DNA of 64,000 nucleotides from assembly GCA_947095585.1 (NCBI GenBank), contig OX352761.1, positions 55,846,432 through 55,910,431 of the forward strand, given 5' to 3'. Positions 52,654-62,639 of the stretch are shown piece after piece. This DNA is from Nephrocerus scutellatus (lineage: Eukaryota > Arthropoda > Insecta > Diptera > Pipunculidae). The notes under the pieces are model-generated. The model made no database searches. It saw only the letters and a list, made by a program, of their open reading frames with translations, and was not told the DNA's origin. Position 1 is the stretch's first letter, and each line of letters starts with the position of its first letter. The translations under genes and the position numbers were made by a program.

Positions 52654-54603
52654 TTATTTTACAATATATTTGGGGAAGCCAAATCTTATAAGTTTGAACA
52701 GTAGCCCCTTGATCCATACACTATCGAAGACTTTTTCGATGTCTAGCAAACAGGCTACCGTACTGCTTTTAATGTTCAGTCCTCGAGTGACGTTACTGTG
52801 AAGTTTCAGCAGAGGGTGCATCGTAGAGTGCTTCTCACGGAAACCGAATTGAAAGGAAGGAATAAGGCCTCTTTCCGAACAAAATGTATTGATCTTTTTA
52901 CGGATCAAAGACTCGAATACCTTACTGATACAACACAGTAAAGCTATTGAACGGTAACCAGTTACGCTTGAGCGGTCAGTTTTTTTTGGTACTGGTACTA
53001 CTTTGGCCACCTTCCAGTTGTCTGGAAAATAACCATTGTTAAGGCAATTGTTGAAAATGATGGTTAACATCAAGATTGCCATTGCCGGTAACTTTTTAAG
53101 CAAAAAGTTAGAAATCCCGTCAATGCCCGATGATTTTTTTGAGTTTCCACTCATTATTAAATTACTGACTATAGCTGTTTTGGTAAACATTTCAACGTCT
53201 ACGGGCGCTCTAGCGGGGTTTTCTTCACTAAACCGCACTACAGGATTACTTGCAGAAGTGACGTCTTCTACAAGACTGTCCACCTCTTCCAAAAAATCTG
53301 GAAGATGCGTTGGTGGTCGGTCCGTAAAACTCCTTTCAAAATAGCAGGCAAAGGCTTCGGCTTTTTCAACAGGACTGGATGCTACTCGATCTCCAAACGT
53401 GATACTGTCTGGAATGGAAATACGCTTTCCGACAAGAGCGTTCAGCTTCTTAAAAGCATCAGGACCTGGTTTGATGTTCTGAAGTCGTTTGGTCAGGTCA
53501 TCTTCCTGGTTCTTCCGTAGTGCTTGACGAAGCATGTACACTGTACAACGCAGTTGCGAAAGTACAGACTGGTATTCGTCATTGACTGTATTAAGAGTCC
53601 TGTTAAAAATCCTCTGATGGCGCTTCCTCAGCCGTTGCTTGTGAGCATATATTGCCTGTATATGCCCAGGCAGGTGTTGGAAGCGATCCCTGCTGGTGCG
53701 TATTGTTTTCTGCCGATCGATGGCTGTGTTTACCGCATTCTCGAATTTTCTTATAGCATCATCAATTTCGTAATTCTCCAGATTTCTGCAATCCGCTGGC
53801 ATTGTTAAATCAGCTTCAACTTCAGATCTAAACCGGTTCCAGTTTACTTTCCTGAAGTTGATGTGTAGTTCAGATGTTGGTGTGACTTTCAAAATTCGCT
53901 GATTCAACCTCACTCGAAGCTCTATGGCCATATGATCCGAGTCGCTATCGTGCGCCAAACATGAATAATTTCTTAATTCTGGAAGGATATTAATAAAATT
54001 TGTAGTTGCCAGAAAGAACTGCAGAGTTGACGGTTTCCGACGGTACGTCTTCCGGGGCTGAGAAACTACAGCCATGGTATGCTGATGAGGATTTGAATCT
54101 AGCCAATCTGCAATAGCCTTTCCTTGACTGTTGCACACTTCATCTTGCCATCGGGTGTGTCTAGCGTTAAAGTCCCCTCCAACCACACAGTATGTGTGCC
54201 TAGAGGAGATGCCGCAGACAGTTTGCAGATCCCGTTGGATGTCTTCCCTCGTTGCGTTACAGTGATTGTATACAGATATCACCAGCAAGGTCTCAACCTC
54301 GTTGACTTTGATGCTGACAGCTGTTGCTTCCATGCTACGCAGCCCACTGATTTCTACCTTCTCGCCTGCCATAGTGTCCTTGATAAGGACCGCCGTCCCA
54401 GAGCGTTCACTGCTTTTGTCGACCCTGTGGATATTGTATCCGTCTGGACTGAACGGGTTTCTCCCTGTGAGGTTTGTTTCCTGTAAAAGAACAATGTCAG
54501 GTTTATTAGTTTTAATAAATAATTTAAGTGGGATACGCCTTGCTAAAGAATTAATGGAGTTCACATTATATGAGAATATACTTATCCTGCTTATTGTGAA
54601 CAT
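52654..54603 (-). CDS. Jockey-like ORF2, intact endonuclease and N-terminal RT (649 codons)
   Basis: Endonuclease motifs: SYNVNSINSLARRI, LLQETNL (catalytic Glu), VGGDFNARHTRWQD, SDSDHMAIELRV. A ~120-residue linker leads to the RT: SSGIDGISNFLLKKL, NWKVAKVVPVPKK, GYRSIALLCCISKVFESLI, FGFREKHST and CLLDIEKVFDSVW with the first catalytic Asp. The frame then stops at 52,654 after FGFPKYIVK, through a one-base loss. The start overlaps the gag stop. An endonuclease-only product could in principle still be made, but copying activity cannot. Confidence 0.8.
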   Translation of the reverse strand: MFTISRISIFSYNVNSINSLARRIPLKLFIKTNKPDIVLLQETNLTGRNPFSPDGYNIHRVDKSSERSGTAVLIKDTMAGEKVEISGLRSMEATAVSIKVNEVETLLVISVYNHCNATREDIQRDLQTVCGISSRHTYCVVGGDFNARHTRWQDEVCNSQGKAIADWLDSNPHQHTMAVVSQPRKTYRRKPSTLQFFLATTNFINILPELRNYSCLAHDSDSDHMAIELRVRLNQRILKVTPTSELHINFRKVNWNRFRSEVEADLTMPADCRNLENYEIDDAIRKFENAVNTAIDRQKTIRTSRDRFQHLPGHIQAIYAHKQRLRKRHQRIFNRTLNTVNDEYQSVLSQLRCTVYMLRQALRKNQEDDLTKRLQNIKPGPDAFKKLNALVGKRISIPDSITFGDRVASSPVEKAEAFACYFERSFTDRPPTHLPDFLEEVDSLVEDVTSASNPVVRFSEENPARAPVDVEMFTKTAIVSNLIMSGNSKKSSGIDGISNFLLKKLPAMAILMLTIIFNNCLNNGYFPDNWKVAKVVPVPKKTDRSSVTGYRSIALLCCISKVFESLIRKKINTFCSERGLIPSFQFGFREKHSTMHPLLKLHSNVTRGLNIKSSTVACLLDIEKVFDSVWIKGLLFKLIRFGFPKYIVK

Positions 54604-56112
54604 AATTCACAAATAAGTCGAACCAAAACGGTTGTTTTTGACCTGTCATCAAGGTTGCTATAATTAGCAGGCACGACTTTTCTTGCCTTCTGCAAAATTG
54701 TGAAAAGGTCTGCTCCGAATAACCTTTCAGTGTCGTAAAAAATGTTAGTTTTTTCAGTAGATGGAGCCGTTTTTAAAGCTTGCTTCTTCACTGGTTTACT
54801 GCTTTCTTGGATGGTTGGAGGTTTGTTAATTGTTGCTGGCTTGCTAGCAGTCCCCATAGCAGCTATACTAGCAAAGCTAACTCCTTTCACTATCGCATTT
54901 GCAGCAGATTTCTGGGCGAACTTATGCTGCTCAATCTTCTTTTGGGCGGTTTTTACTTTTTCCGCCATTTTTTCTTTATATTTAGGACATCCCCGATAGT
55001 TTGCAGGATGTCCAGTTTTTTGACAATTTGTGCAGAAAACGTTGTCGTCTTTATTGTTTTCAGCGTTTCTCCGGCATTGTCGAGGTAAGTGCTCGTCCTT
55101 GCACTTAACACATCTATATTTCATACCGCAATTGCTTGCAATTTTGGCAATTTTTGCATTGGGTAATGCCTGCTGGTTTTAGCTTTTCCCAATGCACCAG
55201 CTGGTTCATCAGGAGGGTTTTTGAGCATACTGCTGCCTTATCGCAGTTCTTCTCAAGCTCCACAATGAAATGGTTAAATTTCCTGTCGTTCCTCTGTTAT
55301 TTGAAGGGTTTGACCTCCACTACAGGGACACCCTCTGCCGTCAACGCTTCCTTGACATCCTCAGTGTCAAAGGAGTGGTGAATACCTTTAAGGACCAACA
55401 ATTCTTTCCTGTCCTCCTTAGTGGTATAGGTGTTGAATTCAGTCTTTCCCGACTGTAGGAAAGACCGAATTCGCTGGTGGCCGTCTTTGTTCATGGCCGT
55501 AACGACCGATTTGCTGCTATTGATGTTGCGAATTCTGCAACTAATATTGGCACTCTTCGTGAACTTTGAGAGTTCAGCGACGTTCAGTCTGAAGCAGATA
55601 ATTGGTAGCATAGCAAATGGTTTAGTTGTTGGTCCAGTACTCTGAGTGCTTATGTTTCCTTGAGCGGTTGGTTGGGATGACTGCACCGTTCTACGTTGCA
55701 CCTCTTTTGGTTTTGCTGTATGCTCGACAACAACTGGTTTTGGCGCAATCCTGGCATCAATGGCTACTGCAGCCGGAGATGAAGTTGGTGGTGATGAAGG
55801 TCTGGAACTAGCAGACAATCTTCTTCTTTTTGCCTTTACTGGCATGGTTTCGGGAGATGCTCGATCTTTGAGACTATCTTCGTCGCTAAAATTGTCCTCA
55901 CCGCCGCTACTGGCTTCGGACGCTTCAGTATCCGATTCCTCGACAACGCTCATTGTTTCCTCCTCTGAAGTCGCTGAATCACACAGCTGGTTCACTTCAT
56001 CCAGCCTTCGGTACAATGACAACAGGAAATCCCCACCATGGTTGGTGACTTGTTCCTTAATTAAGGATAAGACCTCGTTGACTTTTTCCTTCCTTTTTGC
56101 TTTTTTCCCCAT
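54591..56112 (-). pseudogene. Jockey-like ORF1 (gag), frameshifted
   Basis: It starts MGKKAKRKEKVNEVLSLIK, followed by an acidic and Ser/Pro-rich region with basic KAKRRRLSASS. A PRE_C2HC-like domain follows (CRIRNINSSK ... KGIHHSFDTEDVKEALTAEG). The frame closes at 55,297 and, after a shifted stretch containing the first knuckle (QCKNCQ), continues from 55,124 with YRCVKCKDEHLPRQC and FCTNCQKTGHPANYRGCP, two further CCHC-type knuckles. It ends at a stop at 54,591 that overlaps the ORF2 start by 13 nt, as usual in this clade. Gag would package element RNA. The frame break near the first knuckle (about 55,130-55,300) prevents a complete product. Confidence 0.75.
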
Positions 56113-56331
56113 GTTATGAAGGAAAACCTTTTCTGAAAATAAATTCTAATAACTGGAAAAGAAAAATATTCCTGAAATTAAAAAATAATTAGTTAAATAA
56201 TAAAAAAATAAAAAGTAGTAGGTAGCGAAATGCTCGCTTTTGGTTTTGGGTTTTTTTTTAATCGGTAGCAGGTAGCTAGACGATATGATGCGTGATCTGC
56301 GTGTGCTCGTGTTGAGCGCTCGATGATGACT

Positions 56332-56370
56332 GGACTGACCGCTGACTGTCCGACAGCCTGCTTTTATACC
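56332..56370 (-). promoter_or_regulatory. Core promoter of the solo LTR, split by the Jockey insertion
   Basis: TATAAAA lies at 56,368-56,362 on the minus strand. The initiator TCAGTC follows with its A 32 nt downstream, inside the 15-bp segment that was duplicated when Jockey inserted. The promoter thus now drives into the 5' end of the Jockey element. Confidence 0.5.
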
Positions 56371-56855
56371 CGACTAACGGATTACTTCTTTGCATCAGCG
56401 CGTATGTGCAGTACATAATTATTTTATGCACATGCGCGCCGTATTAAGCATAATATTTTATTTTGTGAGGTGTTGTCGTTGTTTTTCTTATGTGTTTATG
56501 TTTCTTTTTAGTGTCGTGCTTGGTGACTACTGCGAGCGGTTTTTTTTGTTGCTGTTTTCCGGTACGGTGCTAAAGAGCAGAGACCGGTAAAAAGAACGGT
56601 GATGTTTCACTACAATTTCAGCTTAATATTAAATTTTCAAATTTTTTTCTTTTACTAACTAAATTTAATGCGGTGGTGCTTTAAATAATAATATGTTTTT
56701 GTTTGTGTAATACAGAGTTTCTCTTTTCTTATTCTATGTGATGTAAATGTTTTATAATCCAGTGTTTTCTTATTCTGTGTAAAGTAAATGTTTATAATCC
56801 AGTGTTTTCTTTTCCTGTGGGGGAAAATTTCTTGGCCCAGAAATTTGTCGTCACA

Positions 56856-57420
56856 CTGTGTAGAACTAATTTTCACCTTTCATATGATACCAATATTTAG
56901 GCCCACCCACTCCAAAACACTCCTCCTGCTTAACTTTCAGGAGCAAGTCAGTTTTTGGCTATTACTTTGTCGAGGGTAGTTGGATTGACCCCGATTTTTT
57001 ATAAGATGAAAGGTTATTTATTACCTTTCATATAATACTAATTTACCCCTTGACATCCACCAAACCACAAATCATCGATATATCACTCAATTATATAAAA
57101 AACCATATACGACTTGATCAAACTTCAGTTCAAATTAGGCCACGCCCATAACAACAGTACGGCTGTGTAGAACTAATTTGCATATTTTATTTGATACCAA
57201 TATTTTGGTCCTCCGACTTTTAAACACGCCCATTACTGAACTTTCATGTGAAAGTCAGTTTTTGGCTCTAACTCTATCGAGAAGGGTTGGATTGAACCCA
57301 ATTTTTTATAAGATGAAAGGTATTTTTTTTAACTTCTATATGATACCAATTAACCCACTAACATCCATCAAACACCTTAGAAAAAATCATTTTTCAAAAA
57401 AGTGCTCAAACCGACCGGGG
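56856..57420 (+). repeat. Dispersed repeat B, right part (about two ~305-bp units)
   Basis: Two units begin 'ctgtgtagaactaattt' (56,856 and ~57,164) and share 'catatgataccaatattt', 'gtcagtttttggct' and 'tttttataagatgaaaggt'. No coding capacity. The minus-strand copy is at 3.06-3.3 kb. Confidence 0.6.
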
Positions 57421-58375
57421 TGGTTGATTGGCGGATGGGTGGGGGGAGGAAAAGTCAAAATCCCTTAAATCATTAATACACATATTTGCCTAAATTAAAT
57501 TTGAAATGTTTTTAATATTCTCTAAACAATTCTAATAAAAATATTAATAAATGACGAAATTACAGCCTTTTAATTTACAGCTCTTTCGATTTGAGTTAAG
57601 ATTTTTCGCTCGTGGTTTTGGTATGACATTCTATTTGCATACAATACCTGAGGTAAAAGTTGATTTTAGGTTTTATTTGTAACCGACATTGCAACCTTGC
57701 TACCATCGAAGGGTAAGGTTTGTTTACTCAGCAATATGGCGAAGAGAGAGCAAGTAGAATAATTTCACATTACGTTTTTTTTTAAATCTGATTGCGCAGA
57801 TTGATTTTTTGGCATTCAATTTGTTTGTTTTCTGTAAAAAAAAAAAAAAAAAAAAAAACAATCTACGGTACATCGGATATCCCCTCTAACAGATCTTGAT
57901 ATTTTGGGAGATTTACCCTGCTCTCACAATGACAATCTTAAGACTTATTACTTAAACCTTAGAAGAGCTCGCACAATGAATACATAAAGTTTTAGCAAAG
58001 TTTCAAATTGTGACAATTTTTATTATTATATTGAATACATAACAACAACAAAAAATATTTCACATCCGTTTCAAAATGTTGCGAACTTCATTCTGTATTT
58101 CTTTAAAAGTTTGTAAACTTAAGAACTGAGATCTACCAACATAACGAGCAGAAATTTTTTTTTCGTCAAAACCTGTACTCTTAAATTTTTCATTGTGAGA
58201 GCGCCCTTACCCCTTTTCATTAACTACAACAACTCATGCAACAAAACTATGTAAAGCAAAAGATTCTCGGCTTTCGTATTAGTTTTTTCGATAAAAAAAA
58301 ACTGAGCTCGAGCGCAGATTTCTAAAACAAAATTAAAAACGACATCAGTTTGTTTTTGTCATTTAGGTTGGTTTT
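57421..58375. other. Unassigned interval
   Basis: AT-rich with a short A-run at 57,838-57,859. No supported gene, repeat border or RNA gene. Confidence 0.5.
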
Positions 58376-58808
58376 GAAAATAGCTGTATTTTATTTGGAA
58401 ACCGAATAAGGAATTTGAATGTCAAAACCAAAAACCTTCTCTATAGAAAGCCCAATTCTACGCATACTAATGCTGTAAACCAATCCAAAACGCATGTGTG
58501 TTTGTGGGATGTGAATACAGTGTACAAAAAATAAGCAGTCGCAAAGAGCGAGAAACGTAAGATGTGGTAGTGGGAAACAGAAAAATTTTATATGAATTTT
58601 GCTCTTTAGTTGATTACTAATACAAATACGTTTTGGATGAATCTAAGCATGTATCTGTGTACGATCGGAACAGTTGGGCTTTCTATAGAGGTTTTGTCAG
58701 AACCAGCCAAAACCATCAAAACAGCAGGTTTTCCAATTCCAAAGAAGGAATTTGACAGAGCAATTGTTGTTGTAATTCCTTATTCCTCGGCAAATAAAAT
58801 ACGGCTTT
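58376..58808. mobile_element. Foldback MITE 1
   Basis: The left arm 'tagctgtattttatttgg', 'aataaggaatt' and 'tctatagaaagcccaa' returns as inverse complement on the right ('ttgggctttctataga', 'aattccttatt', 'aaataaaatacggctttt'). The ~200-bp centre is unique. No transposase frame. Confidence 0.6.
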
Positions 58809-58837
58809 TGTTACTTTGACAGCTTACCCGTCGATTA

Positions 58838-58981
58838 TAGCTGCATTTTATTTGCCGAGCGAGTTCGGAGTTCGAATGTCAAAACCAACAAAAACCAGCC
58901 AAACAGCAGGTTTTCACAATTCCAAAAAAGGAATTCGACAGTGCGATTGTTGTTGTTCCTCGGCAAATAAAATACGGCTTA
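58838..58981. mobile_element. Foldback MITE 2 (short relative of MITE 1)
   Basis: It starts 'tagctgcattttatttgccg' and ends 'cggcaaataaaatacggctt', the same inverted ends as MITE 1, with 'caaaaccagccaaacagcag'-like central words shared. Only ~30 bp separates the two. Confidence 0.6.
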
Positions 58982-59160
58982 TGTTTCGGAAATGGTTTAA
59001 GTAAATCGAAAGAGGAAATAGTAAGTAGTAACATGCCAATTCGATTGATTGATTTGATTGACAAGAGGTTTTATCATCATGGACATTCATCATAGGAATA
59101 TAGTTTAAAGCTCATCTGCTGCTAACGGAGGATTAAAGAGAAGAGTCTTGAACAAATTCT

Positions 59161-59510
59161 AGTGATACATAATACCTATTACCTAGGTTACCGCGTTAAT
59201 TTAGTGGGTATAAGTTAACACAGATTACGCTGATGAAGCGACTCAGCACATTCCTACTCCAACACGAGCAACGATGCAACGATTTCATCATCCAGCGACA
59301 GGTTGCTGACGAGTCGTCTGGAGCTCATCCGACACCGCACACATTCCACATTCCGACTCTGCACTACAGCGTGGGAAACATAGCACAACCTAGGTGATAA
59401 GTTTATGCTCTTTTAGATTATAGTTTAGTTTTAATTTGCTTGAATAAAGAAGAGGTACTGCCTCACCGAAAAAATATTTTTTTTAACAAATAAACTTGTT
59501 TTAATTTAAT
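59161..59510 (+). repeat. 5' LTR of the errantivirus-like element
   Basis: It begins AGTGATACATAATACC and ends TTTTAATTTAAT immediately before TGGCGCCCGAGCA. AATAAA lies at ~59,443. The left border is inferred from the AGTGA start used by related elements; the 3' LTR is outside the window. Confidence 0.55.
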
Positions 59511-59523
59511 TGGCGCCCGAGCA
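59511..59523 (+). promoter_or_regulatory. Primer-binding site, tRNA-Lys type
   Basis: TGGCGCCCGAGCA directly follows the LTR and matches the start of the lysine-tRNA-type primer site (TGGCGCCC). It fixes the LTR end and the orientation. Confidence 0.65.
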
Positions 59524-59987
59524 AAATTTTTTTTCATATACGTGCCAGTGACCTCAAGTAGTTTATGTGCAGTGTAAAAGAAACAACGACCTCAAGAAGC
59601 TCCCGAGTTCTAGTGAAAAATTTGCAATACGTCGGGTTCCAAAAGATAAAGAACCAGTGACCTGAAGTAGCTCCAGTGTTCGCGAAAGCAACATCATAAG
59701 CAAGCAAATTAAGCTCCAGTGTTCACGAAAGCAACACCATAAGCAAGCAAATTTCAGCGAATCAGACCAATTCTATCAGATTACAGGACGTCTATAGGAA
59801 ACCCGCAGCAGCAACAGCAAGGAGTCAACAAGGGATCCCAAGTAACCATATGGACAAAAAGGAACAAATCCCTCTGACCGGCGCGGTGATTTGGTGTTTG
59901 ACGTAAGCACGTACTTAAGTATAAATATTTTGTTTTTTTAAAAAGTGCTAATTCCAATTCATACATATGATAAACATATACATATTA

Positions 59988-60940
59988 TCGGGTGTTTCAA
60001 CAGGTGCGCTTCAACTTTTCTCCGATAGGGACGGCGAACGACGCCATATTTTTTATTGTTCTTTTGTCATTTGGAAACTTCATTAGTATACATTTCATCA
60101 TGGAATGCTACACATGTGAACAGCGATTGCAAATCGTGCAAATTGAAGCGACGCCGATTCGTGAATTGGGCTCAAGAGCAAATCGAAAATGATGCAGATT
60201 TTCACCGAAAAATCATCTTCAGCGATGAGGCTCACTTTTGGCTAGAAGGATTTGTCAACAAGCAAAATATGCGTTACTGGGCAGAAAGCAACCCACACGT
60301 GATTCATGAGGCACCCGAAAAAGTCACTGTTTGGTGCGGATTACATGCCGGCGGCGTCATTGGGCCATATTTTTTCATCGACGATAACGATCGCCACGTT
60401 ACTGTTAATGGAAATCGGTACGGCGATATGATAAACGATTTTTTTTGGCCGCAATTGAATGAAATGGACTTGGACGACATGTGGTTTCAGCAGGACGGGG
60501 CCACATCCCACACAGCACACGATACAATCGCGTTATTGAAAACTAAGTTCGATGAGCGTGTTATTTCACGAAATGGGCCCGTCCAGTGGCCGCCGCGCTC
60601 GTGTGATTTGACACCTCTAGATTATTTTCTTTGGGGTTATGTGAAGTCATTGGTCTATGCCAATAAGCCGGCGACGTTGCAAGAGCTCAGAGCCAATATT
60701 GAACGTGAAATTGCTGGAATTTCGGCCGATTTATGCGAAAGAGTGGTCGAAAATTGGGTTCAAAGATTGGACTTCGTAAAACGTGCACGCGGTGGTCATG
60801 CAAAAGAAATCGAGTTTCATACTTAAATGTATAATATGTATATGTTCAAATTCGTTAATAAAAAAAAAAGTTAGTTCAAAACTCGAACAGTTTGTGTTTT
60901 ATTCAAAAAAAAGTTGAAGTGCTCTTATTGAAAAACCCTA
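59988..60940 (+). mobile_element. Mariner-like element in the leader, TA duplication
   Basis: The left end TCGGGTGTTTCAACAGGTGC and the right end (reverse) TAGGGTTTTTCAATAAGAGC share the 'CTTCAACTTTT' inner part. TA lies outside both ends (59,986-59,987 and 60,941-60,942). It is ~0.95 kb rather than the usual ~1.3 kb because of an internal deletion in the transposase N-terminus. Confidence 0.75.
60186..60826 (+). pseudogene. Mariner-like transposase, catalytic domain without DNA-binding part
   Basis: The open frame includes RRRFVNWAQEQIEN, then IIFSDEAHFWLEGF (first Asp), VTVWCGLHAGGVIGPYFF, MWFQQDGATSHTAH (second Asp) and WPPRSCDLTPLDYFLWG (third Asp), closing at EIEFHT-stop. I count 36 residues between the second and third Asp. 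The catalytic triad is complete. The start QRLQIVQI of the normal N-terminus is visible at ~60,120 in another frame, fused by deletion to the linker, so ~100 or more residues of the helix-turn-helix region are missing. It cannot recognise its ends. Confidence 0.75.
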
Positions 60941-61109
60941 TATTTTATAATAAAATTTAAATTAATTACGGTCAACTTAAATAGAAACCTTGATTAAGGT
61001 AATACGGAATTTTAAGAAGTGTTAAGAAAAATATTGCTTATGCGTAAATAACAAAAAAAATATATAAATATAGTCTTATAGTTTTTACAAGCTCCTCAAG
61101 CTCTGTAAC

Positions 61110-62137
61110 ATGGTAAACACAAGAACAGGTGCAGGTGGGGACCAAAATCCAAACCAAGATCAAGGGCAAATTCCCTCGGCAAATAATGCCACAATACCTA
61201 ATCCCGCTTCTTCCCAAATAATCCCCATAGACATAGCAAGTCACTCTTCGGCCTCCGTTAGTAATAACGATCCCAATGCCTCGTTCATTTCGAGTGCGTC
61301 CAACGCCGTCCTCCGCCCCAAGTGGTTAGGTCCACCCCTGAACTAGATGCCCTTGTGGCCTAAATTGTTAGTCGAGTATTAGAGCAACAGAGAAGAAGAT
61401 TCGTCGAAAGCGTATTAAATCCGAATGCGCAACGTTCATCTGGTACAGATCAAACAATATTTCCGCAATATCAGAACGACATAAATGGCTTAGAAAGAAT
61501 TCCTGACATCGTAAGTTGTCTTCGGACCTTCTCGGGAGAGGCTTCAGAGTTCTCCTCCTGGAAGAAAAGCGTCGAACGAGTGCTAGCACTATATGACCAC
61601 ATAAAGGGGACTCCAAAATATTTCGATATTCTCCACACTGTTCGTAATAAAATTATTCGCAAAGCAGACGCAGCCCTAGAGGCTAATAATACCCCACTTA
61701 ATTGGTGTAGTATTGTAGATTGTCTAATAACATATTACGCCGACAAGCGTGATGTCACAACTCTCGAATACCAAATGTCTGGTATGGTTCAGGGAAGTCA
61801 GACCATACAAGAATTTTATCAGGCTGTTACTTCACAGCTGACCTTGATAATCAATAATATTTCATGCATGGAAATAGGCCCCGAGGGAATGCAATTATTG
61901 ACCAAAACTTACAGGGGCAAGGCCCTGGATATATTCATAAGAGGTCTGAAGGGTAATCTATCAGATCTTCTGGGCATGAAAGAGCCCCCTCAAGCCCTAC
62001 ATTTATTCCTTAGGTACGAAAACCAAAATTTTAGGTCTCAGTATCTTCAGACGAACCATGGAGCAATAAAAATGAATTTCGCTCCGCAACCCATGCGCCC
62101 ACAAAACCCAAACTCGTTTCCGGTACGAAACTTTTAA
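61110..62137 (+). pseudogene. Gypsy-type gag, frameshifted
   Basis: It starts MVNTRTGAGGDQNPNQDQ and runs to a stop at ~61,345 caused by a frame slip. In the other frame the protein continues (after one further stop at ~61,360) through RTFSGEASEFSSWKKSVERV and LYDHIKGTPKYFDILHTVRN. Further on come SIVDCLITYYADKRDVTTLE and FIRGLKGNLSDLLG, the capsid-like core. No CCHC knuckle follows; an Asn/Gln/Pro-rich tail (62.1-62.4 kb) replaces it, as in gypsy-group gags. Gag would form the particle. Confidence 0.7.
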
Positions 62138-62639
62138 GGCGGGTCCTCCCAATAGGCAATACCCAGCTCATCAATTCTATCCTACTCAACAAATACAAAA
62201 TCCTTATAACTCATGCCAACCTAACCAGGGATTTAGTCGCAACCAAAACAACCCCCAGCAAAGAGCCTTTCCAAATCGTAATCAAACTTACCAACAAATG
62301 AGACCTTCTCAACCAGGTCCAACCATTAAACACGAACCTTTAACTCAAGGACCCCAGGCTAGAGACATTCATTACCAAAATCGGCAGAGATTCAACAGTG
62401 CTCCTTGGAGAACAGGCGCACATATCAGCAAGGTCCTGGAATGGACAGATACCAGTCTAATTTTCACATTCATACACCCCAAGATGAACTTTGTTTAGAC
62501 TATCACAATCTGAGCCTGAGCAATGAAGAAGAAACTCCCAACATCAATGAATCCGAAATTGAACAACTAGATCACGTCGATATTAATTTTTTTTTGGCTA
62601 AAAAACTTTTCCTTGCCCTACTTTGAATGCAAGACGAAG

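Larger units (their letters stand above)
51432..56332 (-). mobile_element. Near full-length Jockey-like non-LTR retrotransposon
   Basis: The minus-strand order is 5' UTR (starting CAGTCATCATCGAG), ORF1/gag, ORF2 (endonuclease-RT), 3' UTR with AATAAA-type signal and a short A-tail. A perfect 15-bp target duplication GACTGACCGCTGACT flanks it (51,417-51,431 and 56,333-56,347). At 4.9 kb it has the size and two-ORF structure of Drosophila Jockey-clade elements. It is inactivated by a frameshift in gag, a frameshift plus deletion in the RT and a CR1-tail insertion. Confidence 0.85.
50761..56855 (-). mobile_element. Solo LTR inserted in repeat B, itself split by a Jockey element
   Basis: The ends are inverse complements: TGTAACGA at 50,761 and TCGTCACA at 56,855. 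Repeat B is continuous once this block is removed; 3-5 bases (ctg, possibly ctgtg) are duplicated. Without the Jockey element the LTR is ~1.2 kb. The promoter signals point leftwards (minus strand), with an AATAAA-type signal near 50,862. No internal retroelement genes accompany it, hence a solo LTR; the superfamily (gypsy or BEL) cannot be decided. Confidence 0.6.

Noticed and set aside
53036..56119. Plus-strand open frames opposite the Jockey ORFs (up to ~120 codons).
   Set aside because: Shadows of the minus-strand coding sequence, with no motifs of their own.
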